Source of the DNA: Planctomycetota bacterium | GTDB taxonomy: Bacteria > Planctomycetota > UBA1135 > GCA-002686595 | Direction of reading: 5' to 3' | Assembly (NCBI GenBank): GCA_016714045.1 | Contig: JADJNY010000009.1 | Location: 186,001 to 250,000 of the forward strand | DNA: 64,000 bases | Part shown: piece after piece, positions 27,178 to 35,467 of the stretch | Position numbering within the stretch: the stretch's first letter is position 1 | Layout: the number at the start of each line of letters is the position of its first letter | Notes under the pieces: generated by a model | Told to the model about the DNA's origin: nothing | Database searches by the model: none | The model's input: the letters and a program-made list of their open reading frames with translations, nothing else | Position numbers and translations under genes: made by a program

Positions 27178-27840
27178 GTGTTCCCGCGCCGCGAATCGAC
27201 CTCGATTCGACTGCTCGCCGTCCTCGCCTCGGGCGCGCTCGCGCTCCTCGCGTGGATGATCGCGAGCTCGATCCCGCTGCGTGAACGGCCGGGTGAAGCG
27301 CACGCGATCCCCGTGCGCGCCTCGCTCGCACTTGAGGCGCCGCTCGAAGCCGAGGCTCTGGACGCGAGTGCTTCCGCTGACGAATGCTGGCAGCGCTTCC
27401 ACGTCGCTGTGAACGTGTCCGTTCAGCCCGCGCTTCTCGACGAAGCCGACCGCGCATGCGTCCTACCGGTCGAAGCCGACCCCGACATCTGGTGCGGCAA
27501 CGCCGAGCGGCCATTCGGCCGCTTCGACGTGCGTGACGACGGCATGCTCGTGCTCACGCACGGCAACGGCGACGCCTTCATGAGCTCCAGCGTCGAACTT
27601 CGCTTGAAGCGCTCCGAAGTCGGAGACTGGTCGTGCGAGGCGGTCGCGCTCGACTCGACGGACACGCTCTGCGAACAGAAGCTCGGGCCCAGGTTCTGGA
27701 AGAACATGACCGGCCGCGTGGAGCTCGGCTACGCGGAGTGGAAGCCCGGCGCGCACGTGTTCGTGCACTACGAGCTCCGCCGACCCGGCAACGGCGATTC
27801 GAACGTGCGCACCGGACTCGTGCGCATCCTCGCCCCGTGA
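27178..27840 (+). CDS. Hypothetical membrane-anchored or secreted protein
   Basis: A 220-residue protein with a GTG start at 27178, preceded by GAGGTAGGA. An N-terminal hydrophobic segment (LLAVLASGALALLAWMIASS) acts as anchor or signal. The rest has six cysteines (including DECWQ, DRACV, DIWCGN, DWSCE, DTLCEQ), suggesting disulfides, and a strand-rich pattern with FGRFDVRDDGMLVL and KPGAHVFVHYELR. No family recognised. Its stop overlaps a possible small downstream gene (GTGA). Confidence 0.65.
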   Translation: MFPRRESTSIRLLAVLASGALALLAWMIASSIPLRERPGEAHAIPVRASLALEAPLEAEALDASASADECWQRFHVAVNVSVQPALLDEADRACVLPVEADPDIWCGNAERPFGRFDVRDDGMLVLTHGNGDAFMSSSVELRLKRSEVGDWSCEAVALDSTDTLCEQKLGPRFWKNMTGRVELGYAEWKPGAHVFVHYELRRPGNGDSNVRTGLVRILAP

Positions 27841-28172
27841 GGTTCCCGGATCGGCGAGTCTTCACTCGAGGAGACCGCGTTCGCTTCGACTCGCGGGGCC
27901 TCAGGTGGATCGATCACGACGGCCGTCGCGTCTCCGTGGAGGCGCGGCTCAGGCTCACCCACGGGCCCCTTCGCGCGTCCATTCGGGTGCACGCCGAAAG
28001 CAGGACGAGCATGAAGGTCACTGCGACCTCGATCCGTGGGCCCGAAACCCGCGTTCATGAACCTGGCCGTGCCTACGCCTGGACCCAGCTCGCCGTGGGC
28101 GCACGACTGCAGCAACTACTAATTCTCCCGAGATTAGTAGTTCCTCATGAACGTCCTGGGCGCGGCCGATGA
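27837..28172 (+). CDS. Possible small hypothetical protein
   Basis: A 111-residue frame beginning with GTG at 27837, overlapping the previous stop by four bases. The middle (RGDRVRFDSRGLRWIDHDGRRVS...) has a plausible strand pattern, but the last 35 codons run through an A+T-rich inverted repeat (28114-28142), so the true end or reality of the gene is doubtful. No family is recognised. Confidence 0.3.
   Translation: MRFPDRRVFTRGDRVRFDSRGLRWIDHDGRRVSVEARLRLTHGPLRASIRVHAESRTSMKVTATSIRGPETRVHEPGRAYAWTQLAVGARLQQLLILPRLVVPHERPGRGR
28114..28142. repeat. A+T-rich perfect inverted repeat
   Basis: AACTACTAAT, a 9-base spacer and ATTAGTAGTT form a perfect 10-bp inverted repeat, strikingly A+T-rich for this region. 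It sits between converging genes. It has no T-tract, so it is not a classical terminator. A protein-binding palindrome or the remnant of an inserted element is possible. Confidence 0.6.
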
Positions 28173-28202
28173 CCTCGTTGTGCTCCCGGAGCCCGCGAAC
28201 TC

Positions 28203-30617
28203 CTACCGCTGCGCCTCACCACGACCATCCCACTTCGGTAACTCGCTCAGCGCCGCCCGCGCCTCCGCGCTCACCGGCACGCCCCACCGCTCGAAGAACG
28301 GGCCGAGGTCCCTCCCGACCGCGCGCGAGAAGCGCGTCATCCACTGGTCGCGCTTCCCCATCTCCGATTTCGGCCGCTCGGCCTTCGCGAGCGCGCGCTC
28401 CTCGACGAACACCTGCGTGAACGGCTTCCAGCCGAACGCCTCGCGCAGCTCGACGTACATCCCGAGCGCGAGGAACGGGTCGTAGCACCACTGCGCGTAC
28501 GACGCGCCCTTCGCGAGGTAGTCCGCGGTCCGCTTTGCGCGCGTCTTCAGCGCGTCGTGGCCTTCGGACCAGTCCTTCCGCTCGCAGAGCACGTCGAGCG
28601 CGTACAGCACGAACACGTTGTTCGTCACCTCGCCCGTGCCCTCGAACGTCCACGTGTCTTCCTGGTGGTTGTGCCCGAGCTCGTGGAGCAGGCCCCACGG
28701 TCCTTGCTTCATCTTCGCGAGGCTCGTCATGTCCGGCACCGCGTCGAGGAACGTCATGATCGGATAGCCCGAGTGCATGTAGCCCGCGCTGATCATCACG
28801 TCGGGCACGTAGCGCTCGGCGCTCTCGCGCTCGTGCGGGAGCCCCGCGAAGTCCGCGTACGCGTCGAGGATCTGGTCCCACCACTCCATCAACGCCTGCG
28901 GGTCGTCGAGCGCGCGGATCGCCTCCGACGGCACCGCGAGCACGACCTTCGACGTCGCGAGCTCGGCCCACGGCGCGGGACGAGTGCGCAACGACCGCTT
29001 CCACTCCTCGTTCGTCGTCGCGCCGAGCACGAAGAGCGGCGCTTCGACCGCTCCTTCGATCGTGACGCGGACGTGGGAGCCGTCGTCGCCGCCCGCCGTC
29101 GTGCCGGACTTCGGCTTCGCATCACGCTCCGCCTTCGCGCCCTTCTTCGCCTTCGCACGCGGCACGACGAGCTCGACGAGGCCTCCGAACGGGCTCGCGA
29201 TCGTCGTCGTCGCGTGCTCGAGCTTCCACGCGCGCGAGATCTCGGGCATGCGCGGCCACGGCTTGTCCCAGATCGAGTCGGTGTGCACGCCGATGCGCAC
29301 CTCGAGGCCGAGCTCGAGTGCCTTCTCCGGCACGGTCACGGTCACGCGCTCGCCCGGCGCCGCGTAGAGTCCCGTCGCGTGCCAGCGCGGCACCGCGAGG
29401 TCGAGCTCGACCTCCTTCTTCATGCGCGGCGCGTCCTTCGGCACGCTGCCCGGGAACGCGGCCGCGGACGGATGCGCGACCGTCGTCTCCACGGGCACGT
29501 GCGCGAGCTCGACCGCGTCGAACGCGAGCGCCACGCGCAAGCGCAGGTCGTCCGGCTCGACCGGCTTCTCCGGCGTCGGCATGCGCACGGCGCCGGGCGC
29601 GCGCGCGAGCTCGACGAGCTTCGGCCGCAGGAGCGCGTCGTCCGGCGGGAGCACGCGCAAGGTCTCCATCAGGACGTCGAGCGCCTGGCGCCGCGCCTTC
29701 TTGTCGAGCTTCACGTCGCGACTCGCGCGTTTCGCTTCGTCGCCGGCGTGCTTCGCCTCGTCACTCGCGCGCTTCGCGTCCTCGCCCTCGCGCTTCCCTT
29801 CGTCACCCGCGTGCTTCGCGCCCTCCCGCGCGAGCGCCGCGAACGCGCGGCCCGCGTGCGCGAGCTCCGCCGGCGCGCCGAGCTCGAAGCGCTTCCCTGC
29901 GCCGGGCGCGCACATGCCGTCGGCGAACGCGAGCCCGGCCTCGGCGACGATGCGATTCACCTCGTTCGTCACGAGCTCGCGCCCCGTCACCTGCATCCAG
30001 CCCCAGCCGGGCTTGCCCGACAGCAGCGCGCCGCCGCCGCGCACGAACGCGCGCAAGGCGTCGATCTCCGCGTCCGTGAAGTCGGAGCGTGTCGCGAGCA
30101 CCGCGTCGACGTTCGCAAGCTGCGTCGTCCACTCCGCCGTCGCGCGCACGCACGCGAAGCGCGGCCCGTCGAGCACGCCGGCGAGCCCCGCGTCCCACAC
30201 GAGCAGCTTCCGCGGCGCGCCTCCGGCCTCGGGACGCTCGCGCGCGGCCCACTCGATCAAGCGCTCGACCAGCGTCTTCGTCGGCGCGTCCGCGAGCACG
30301 TCCTTGGACAGGTACTCGTGCCCGAACAGCACGACGCGCCCCTTCCCCATCGGCCCCGCGCCGACGAGCGGCACGCGCGTCCCGCCACCGCCGTTCCCGT
30401 CGACGACGACGAACGCTTGCTCGCCCCACACCGCGATCGAGCCCGGGCTACCGTTCGTGCGGATCGATTCCACGCCGCGCATGAGCTCGGCGCGCTCGTC
30501 GGACGCCGGCGCTTCGTGCGCGATGGAGGGGCTCACCGTGAGGGCAGCGCGGGTCGAGCTGAGTGCGGGCGCCGGCGGCGCGAGGAGCGCGAGAAGGAAG
30601 AGGGTGCGTGCGTGCAT
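28203..30617 (-). CDS. M60-like (enhancin/SslE-type) zinc metalloprotease, exported
   Basis: An 804-residue protein with signal peptide MHARTLFLLALLAPPAPALS (ATG 30617). The N-terminal 250 residues resemble a glutamine-amidotransferase-like ThuA/flavodoxin fold (VVLFGHEYLS, LLVWDAGLAGVL, FVRGGGALLSGKPGWGW). The peptidase half has the gluzincin motif HELGHNHQ near residues 646-653 and a downstream Glu in TFEGTGEVTNN. An Ala/Lys/Glu/Asp-rich insert of about 45 residues near 275-315 is built from AKHAGDE/AKRASDE-type units. M60 enzymes cleave glycosylated proteins such as mucins; substrate here is unknown. Confidence 0.85.
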   Translation of the reverse strand: MHARTLFLLALLAPPAPALSSTRAALTVSPSIAHEAPASDERAELMRGVESIRTNGSPGSIAVWGEQAFVVVDGNGGGGTRVPLVGAGPMGKGRVVLFGHEYLSKDVLADAPTKTLVERLIEWAARERPEAGGAPRKLLVWDAGLAGVLDGPRFACVRATAEWTTQLANVDAVLATRSDFTDAEIDALRAFVRGGGALLSGKPGWGWMQVTGRELVTNEVNRIVAEAGLAFADGMCAPGAGKRFELGAPAELAHAGRAFAALAREGAKHAGDEGKREGEDAKRASDEAKHAGDEAKRASRDVKLDKKARRQALDVLMETLRVLPPDDALLRPKLVELARAPGAVRMPTPEKPVEPDDLRLRVALAFDAVELAHVPVETTVAHPSAAAFPGSVPKDAPRMKKEVELDLAVPRWHATGLYAAPGERVTVTVPEKALELGLEVRIGVHTDSIWDKPWPRMPEISRAWKLEHATTTIASPFGGLVELVVPRAKAKKGAKAERDAKPKSGTTAGGDDGSHVRVTIEGAVEAPLFVLGATTNEEWKRSLRTRPAPWAELATSKVVLAVPSEAIRALDDPQALMEWWDQILDAYADFAGLPHERESAERYVPDVMISAGYMHSGYPIMTFLDAVPDMTSLAKMKQGPWGLLHELGHNHQEDTWTFEGTGEVTNNVFVLYALDVLCERKDWSEGHDALKTRAKRTADYLAKGASYAQWCYDPFLALGMYVELREAFGWKPFTQVFVEERALAKAERPKSEMGKRDQWMTRFSRAVGRDLGPFFERWGVPVSAEARAALSELPKWDGRGEAQR

Positions 30618-30711
30618 CGTCGCGGAGGTCCTGATTCGGTTCGCGCGCAGCGTACCGCCGCGCGCCGCGCCCGCCACGCACGAGATCCGCGCCGCGCCTC
30701 CACTCCGGGGT

Positions 30712-31798
30712 ATGGACACGTCGCACCGCGCAGCCTCTGATGCACGCGTGCCGAGCCCCAGCCCCTTCCCCGCGTACCGGCGCCTCGCCCTCCCGGCGCT
30801 CGTCGTCTTCGGCGTCGTGCTCGTCGGCGCGTCCGGCTACCACGTGCTCGGCGCGGGCCGTTGGTCGTGGGGCGACTGTCTCTACATGACGGTCATCACG
30901 CTCGCGACCGTCGGCTACAGCGAGGTCCTCGACGGGCTCGCCACCGTCGACTTCGGGCGCGCGTGGACCGTGCTCCTGATCCTCCTCGGCTCGGGCTCCC
31001 TGCTCTACTTCCTGTCCACGGCGACGGCGATGCTCGTCGAGGGCGACCTCGGCGGTTTCCTCGAGAGGCGGCGCATGCAACGTGAGATCGACGCATTGAA
31101 CGGCCACGTGATCGTGTGCGGGGCCGGCACGACGGGCATTCACGTCCTCGAAGAGCTCACACGCAGCAAGACGCCCTTCGTCGTGATCGACATCGACGCG
31201 GCGCGCCTCGAGCGACTCACGCGCGACGAGTTCCCCGACCTGCACTACCTCGTCGGCGACGCGGCGGAGGACGCCGTGCTCGAGCGTGCGGGCATCGCGC
31301 GCGCGCGGCGTCGTGTCGGCGCTCAGCGACGATCGCAGCAACCTGTTCGTCACGGTGACGTCGCGCGCGCTCAACCCGAAGCTGCGCATCGTCGCGAAAG
31401 CGGTCGAGCACTCGACCGGGCCGAAGTTGCGCCGCGCGGGCGCGGACGCCGTCGTTTCGCCGAACCAGATCGGCGCCTTACGCCTCGTCGGCGAGATGGT
31501 CCGGCCGCGCGTCGTCAGCTTCCTCGACTCGACGCTGCAAGAGCGCGACGAGAGCCTGCGCGTCGAGGAGCTCGTCGTCGACGAACGCTCGCCGCTCGCC
31601 GGTCGCGCGCTCGGCGACACGCCGCTCGCGAGCGGGAAGGAGCTCAGCGTGATCGCGTTGCAGGAGCGCGGCGGGAAGTTCCGCCTCGCGCCGCCGCCCG
31701 ACACGCGCCTCGAGCCCGGAACCGCGCTCATCGTGCTCGGCCACGCGGCGGAGCTGGCGCGCGTGCTGCGTCCGCTCGCCGCGAACGGGCCCAGCTGA
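30712..31798 (+). CDS. Two-TM potassium channel with RCK (TrkA-N/TrkA-C) domains, frameshifted
   Basis: An N-terminal TM (ALVVFGVVLVGASGYHVL), a pore helix and selectivity filter ITLATVGYSE (TVGY at 66-69) and a second TM (WTVLLILLGSGSLLYFLS) form a KcsA/MthK-like channel. An RCK Rossmann domain (HVIVCGAGTTGIHVLEEL) follows, then a TrkA-C domain in the last 80 residues. The frame from 30712 is good to about 31300 (LERAGIARAR). The continuation GVVSALSDDRSN is in the +1 frame to the TGA at 31796. The break is in a GC dinucleotide run, where adding one GC restores a product of about 362 residues. Confidence 0.85.
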
Positions 31799-31801
31799 AG
31801 C

Positions 31802-31818
31802 GCGCGAGGTCCTCGCGC
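31802..31818. terminator. Hairpin between convergent channel and ApbE genes
   Basis: GCGCGAGG-T-CCTCGCGC is a perfect inverted repeat just after the channel stop. It lacks a T-tract, so termination is only a guess. Confidence 0.25.
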
Positions 31819-31954
31819 CCCGGCGCGCCGAGGATCGGCACGAGCACGCGCTCGACCGTTCGAACGCGTGCTGGTCTCGAGCGCGCAGTTCCGGCCGAAC
31901 GACGCGCTCGACGAGCGCGACGCCGAGTCGGAGTTCAACCCGCGGAGCGGGAGC

Positions 31955-33121
31955 CTAGGGCACGCGCCGCGCGTTCGCCGACGAACCCCGTTCGGTGTGC
32001 AGGTCCGGCTCGCCGCCGTCGGGCACGAGGAAGCGAGCCCAACCCGGGGTCGACGCCGCGGCGAGGCCGCGCTCCCCGCGCACGACGACCTCCGCTTCGA
32101 CGCCGGGGAGCGCGCGGGCGAGCTCGATCGCGCGCGGCAGGCCGAGCACGCCGAACGCCGTCGCGAACGCGTCCGCGTCCGTCGCGTCGGGCGCGATCAC
32201 CGTCGAGCGCGCGGCGTGCGTCAGCGCGCGGCCCGTGCGCGGGTCGACGACGTGCGAGTAGCGGACGCCGTCGAGCTCGACGAACTGCTCCGTGTCGCCC
32301 GACGTCGTCACGCCGCAGCGCGACAAGTAGAGCGTGCGCGCGGACTCGCCCTCGGCGCCCTCGACGCGCACGCGCCAGCCGCGCGCGCCCGGCGGCGGCG
32401 CGCCGAGCGCGACGTCGCCGCTGACGTCGACGAGCGCGCTCTCGTGGCCGAGCTCGACGAGCTTCGCGAGCGCGCGGTCGGCGCCGATCCCCTGTCCGAT
32501 CGCGCCGAAGTCGAGGCGCATCCCGGGCTCCCACCCGTCGATCGAGCGCGTCGGAACGTCGATCGCGAGCTTCGACCAGCCGACGCGCACGCGCGCCGCG
32601 GCGAGCGCTCCCTCCTCCGGCAGCGCGTGCGTCGCGCGCGCGGCGCGCCACAACACGACGAGCGGTCCGACGGTGACGTCGAAGGCGCCGTCCGTGAGCA
32701 CGGAAACGCGCTGCGCCCGCGCGAGCGCGTCGACGAAGCGCGAATCCCAGCCCTCCGTCCGCCGTTCACCGCGCCGCGCGAGCTCGGCGACCGCGCTGTC
32801 GTCGCGGTAGTCCGACAGCAGCGCGTCGACCCTGGCGAGCTCGTCGAACGCGGCGCGCGCGGCGGAGCGCGCTTCGGCCTCGTCGCGTGCGTAGAGCACG
32901 ATGCGCGCCATGCAACCCATGTGGCGCTCGACGAACTCGTGCGGCGCGAGCGCGGCGTCGCGTTCGGCGATCGCGTGCGCGCTGTCAGGCTCGACCAACT
33001 CGTGCGGCGCGTGCGCGCAGTCGCGCGCGGTGATTGCGTGTCGTGCGAGGGCGGCCTCGCGCTCGACGGAACGGCACGCGGCGAGCGCGAGGAGCACGAG
33101 CCCGAGCGCGCGCGAAGGCAC
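31955..33121 (-). CDS. apbE: FAD:protein FMN transferase (ApbE family) lipoprotein
   Basis: A 388-residue ApbE-like protein. A lipoprotein signal (LGLVLLALAAC lipobox, Cys 16) suggests membrane anchoring. Family motifs include LLSDYRDDSAVAEL near 100, DVTVGPLVVLWR, LDFGAIGQGIGADRA, VDVSGDVALG, YSHVVDPRTGRAL and the Mg/FAD-binding TVIAPDATDADAFATAFGVLG. The enzyme attaches FMN to Thr of flavoproteins such as NqrB/C or RnfG. No Nqr/Rnf genes are nearby. The linker after the lipobox contains two similar HAPHEL/LAPHEF units. Start is GTG at 33121, three bases from the Gfo/Idh gene stop on the same strand. Confidence 0.9.
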   Translation of the reverse strand: MPSRALGLVLLALAACRSVEREAALARHAITARDCAHAPHELVEPDSAHAIAERDAALAPHEFVERHMGCMARIVLYARDEAEARSAARAAFDELARVDALLSDYRDDSAVAELARRGERRTEGWDSRFVDALARAQRVSVLTDGAFDVTVGPLVVLWRAARATHALPEEGALAAARVRVGWSKLAIDVPTRSIDGWEPGMRLDFGAIGQGIGADRALAKLVELGHESALVDVSGDVALGAPPPGARGWRVRVEGAEGESARTLYLSRCGVTTSGDTEQFVELDGVRYSHVVDPRTGRALTHAARSTVIAPDATDADAFATAFGVLGLPRAIELARALPGVEAEVVVRGERGLAAASTPGWARFLVPDGGEPDLHTERGSSANARRVP

Positions 33122-33124
33122 GCC

Positions 33125-34393
33125 CTAGCCCGCCCCGAGCGCCGCGCGCTCGCGCACGAGGAGCTCGGCAACCTGCGCCGCCTCGTCCATCGACGGCGAC
33201 GTGCTCGTCTCGCCGCGCAGGACCGACGCGAGGAAGTGGCGCATCTCGCCCTGGTAGCCGTCGCCGTTCGTGATGTCGACCGGCGTCGTGATGCCGTTGC
33301 GGTGCAGGTGGAGCGGCTCCGCGCGCGCGGCGTCGTACTCCGCCGTGCCCTTCGCGAACACTGCGACGAAGCGCATGCGGAACGGGAAGCCGCTCGCGTG
33401 ATCCCAGCCGCCCTCGGCGACGACGTGACGCGGGCCCTTCTGATAGCGGTAGAGCGTCGTCACGTGATCGAGGTCGCCCGTCGACGCGACCGAATCGGGC
33501 GCACCGAAGAGCCACTGCACCAAGTCCGCGTCGTGGATGTGCAGGTCGACGAGCGCGCCGCCCGAGCGCTTCGCGTCGCGGTAGAAGTGCGTCGCCCAGG
33601 CGGGCGGGCTCGCGAGGCGCTGGAACACGACGCTCTCGAGCGCGCCGAGCTCGCCGTCCTCGACGCGGGACTTGAGCCAGCTCCAGCCCGGCCAAAAACG
33701 CATGCACATCGCCGGCATCGCGATGCGGCCCGCCTTGCGCGCGGCGTCGGCGAGCTTCTTCACCGCGCGCGGATCGAGCGCGATCGGCTTCTCCACCAAG
33801 ACGTGTTTCCCGGCCGCGAGCGCCGCGAGCGCGAGTTCGACGTGCGTGTCCGTGTGCGTGCAGATGCTGACGGAGTGCACGCTCGGGTCGGCGAGGAGCG
33901 CGCGCGCGTCCGTCGTGGTCTTCACCACCGACGGATCGAAGAGCGGCTCGCCCTCGCGCCCCGCCTGCAGGTTCCCGCCGCCCGGCGCGCGGCCGTCGAG
34001 GCGCTTCGCGTCCTGATCGGCGACGGCGACGAGGCGGCACGGCACGCCGGTCGCGCGCGCGTGCTCGAGCGCGCGCAGGTGCGTGCGGCCCATCAAGCCG
34101 AGCCCGATCACGGCGTGGCCGATCTCGGCCGGGACCGCCGTCGTCTCCGCGCGCGCGGGCTGCGCCGCTGCGGAGCGCACCGTGCTCGCGGGAGACCGAG
34201 CGCCCTTCGCGGACTTCGCGCCGCCAGTCGCTGCCACGCCGCGCGCGGGCTGCGCGCCCGCGGGAGCTTTCGGCGGCTTCGCACCGGCGGAGTTCGCTGC
34301 TCCGCGCGCGGGCTTCGAACCGCTGGTGGAGCGAGCGCCACCCGCCGACTTCGCGCGGCCGTTCCCGTCCCCCGCCGGCTTCTTCGCGCTCAT
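33125..34393 (-). CDS. Gfo/Idh/MocA-family oxidoreductase with Lys/Ala-rich N-terminal tail
   Basis: A 422-residue protein. Residues 1-88 are low-complexity, rich in Ala, Gly, Lys, Ser and Pro, with repeated AKSA/ARGA/AKPP units like a histone H1 tail. The enzyme then starts: IGHAVIGLGLMGRTHLRAL (NAD(P)-binding Rossmann), SICTHTDTHVELALAALAAGKHVLVEKPIAL (EKP motif, cut here into family pieces) and DLHIHDADLVQWLFG with the catalytic-type HxxD. It probably oxidises or reduces sugar carbons, giving 3-keto sugars. The ATG overlaps the upstream isomerase stop (ATGA). Confidence 0.88.
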   Translation of the reverse strand: MSAKKPAGDGNGRAKSAGGARSTSGSKPARGAANSAGAKPPKAPAGAQPARGVAATGGAKSAKGARSPASTVRSAAAQPARAETTAVPAEIGHAVIGLGLMGRTHLRALEHARATGVPCRLVAVADQDAKRLDGRAPGGGNLQAGREGEPLFDPSVVKTTTDARALLADPSVHSVSICTHTDTHVELALAALAAGKHVLVEKPIALDPRAVKKLADAARKAGRIAMPAMCMRFWPGWSWLKSRVEDGELGALESVVFQRLASPPAWATHFYRDAKRSGGALVDLHIHDADLVQWLFGAPDSVASTGDLDHVTTLYRYQKGPRHVVAEGGWDHASGFPFRMRFVAVFAKGTAEYDAARAEPLHLHRNGITTPVDITNGDGYQGEMRHFLASVLRGETSTSPSMDEAAQVAELLVRERAALGAG

Positions 34394-35238
34394 CGCGCAC
34401 CTCCGGTCGCGAGCCCGAGCTCGCGCTCGACGACCGCGAGTGCCGTGCGCACGTCGTGCACGCGCTCGTTGCCCGCCTCGCGCTCGATCATCAGATCGCA
34501 TTCGTTCTTGGCGGCGCGCAGCGCGGCGAAGAAGCCCTTCCAGTCGACCGCGCCCGTGCCGACGGGCACCTCCGCGCCCCACGTGCCGGGCTTCGTCGTC
34601 GGCGTCGCGTCCTTCACGTGCGCCTGGAACACGCGCGGACCGAGCGCGCGCAGGGCCGCGACGGGCTCGCCCATGCCGTAGAGGATCAGGTTCGCGGGGT
34701 CGAAGTTGACGCCGACGTTCGGACGGTCGATCTCGGCGAGCACCTCGAGCAGCGTCTCCGCCTTCTCTTGGCCCGTCTCGAAGCCGACCTTCACGCCCGC
34801 CGCACCGAAGACGTCGGCGAGCTCGCGCAAGCGCGCGACGAGCTTCGTGCGCTCCGCGCCGCGCTCGTGCGGCAGGAAGCCCGCGTGGAACGTCACGAGC
34901 GTGATGCGCAGCTTGCGCGCGAGCTCCGCGTTGCCCTTCGCGGCCGCGAGGTTGTCCTTCCACGTCGCGTCGGGGCGCACTCCGCCCGTCTTCGCGATCG
35001 ACTCGAGCGTCGAGTAGTCCTCGCCGTGCATGCCCATCATGCCCGAGCGCACTTCGATGCCCGCGTCGTGGAGCTCGTCGATCGCGTGCTCGGCCTTCCA
35101 CGCGCCGCTCTTCGCGACGCGCAGCGGATCGAGGTGGAGCTGACAACAGTCGAGCCCCGCCGCCTGCAACTTGCCGATGAGGTCGGCCGGGGACTCGGGC
35201 TGCAGGGACCAGGAACAGACGCCGATGCGACGGGACAT
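34390..35238 (-). CDS. Sugar phosphate isomerase/epimerase (TIM barrel)
   Basis: A 282-residue xylose-isomerase-like TIM barrel protein (AP endonuclease family 2). Start ATG 35238 (MSRRIGVCSWSLQPE). Motifs include CQLHLDPLR, EVRSGMMGMHGEDYST, LVTFHAGFLPHERG, VKVGFETGQE, NVGVNFDPANLILYGMG (metal ligands), VFQAHVKDA and VPVGTGAVDWKGFF, with metal-binding Glu, Asp and His in the expected order. In planctomycetes such proteins pair with Gfo/Idh oxidoreductases in sugar or inositol catabolism; here they overlap by four bases. The exact substrate cannot be read from sequence. Confidence 0.9.
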   Translation of the reverse strand: MSRRIGVCSWSLQPESPADLIGKLQAAGLDCCQLHLDPLRVAKSGAWKAEHAIDELHDAGIEVRSGMMGMHGEDYSTLESIAKTGGVRPDATWKDNLAAAKGNAELARKLRITLVTFHAGFLPHERGAERTKLVARLRELADVFGAAGVKVGFETGQEKAETLLEVLAEIDRPNVGVNFDPANLILYGMGEPVAALRALGPRVFQAHVKDATPTTKPGTWGAEVPVGTGAVDWKGFFAALRAAKNECDLMIEREAGNERVHDVRTALAVVERELGLATGGAR

Positions 35239-35417
35239 GCGGGAGCTCTCGTGAGGACGGACGCGCGTTGCCCTGGGCACCCGCGAGGGCGCACAGTCTA
35301 GAGGACGCGCGGCGACTGCCAAGGCGCCGCGGCCGGTCGCGCGACGCTGGTTTCATCGGCGCCGTCGGTCTTTCATTCGTGTCCGAGCGCTCCCCCCCGC
35401 TCCACGGGCTTCCGCGC

Positions 35418-35425
35418 GCTAGAGT
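35418..35425 (+). promoter_or_regulatory. GCTAGAGT -10-like element upstream of the DUF1080 gene
   Basis: GCTAGAGT lies 43 bases before the ATG at 35468, giving a predicted leader of about 36 nt. No convincing -35 box is visible. Confidence 0.4.
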
Positions 35426-35467
35426 GTCGCGCTCTCCCGCTCGCACAGGCCCCTCCACGAAACGCCC

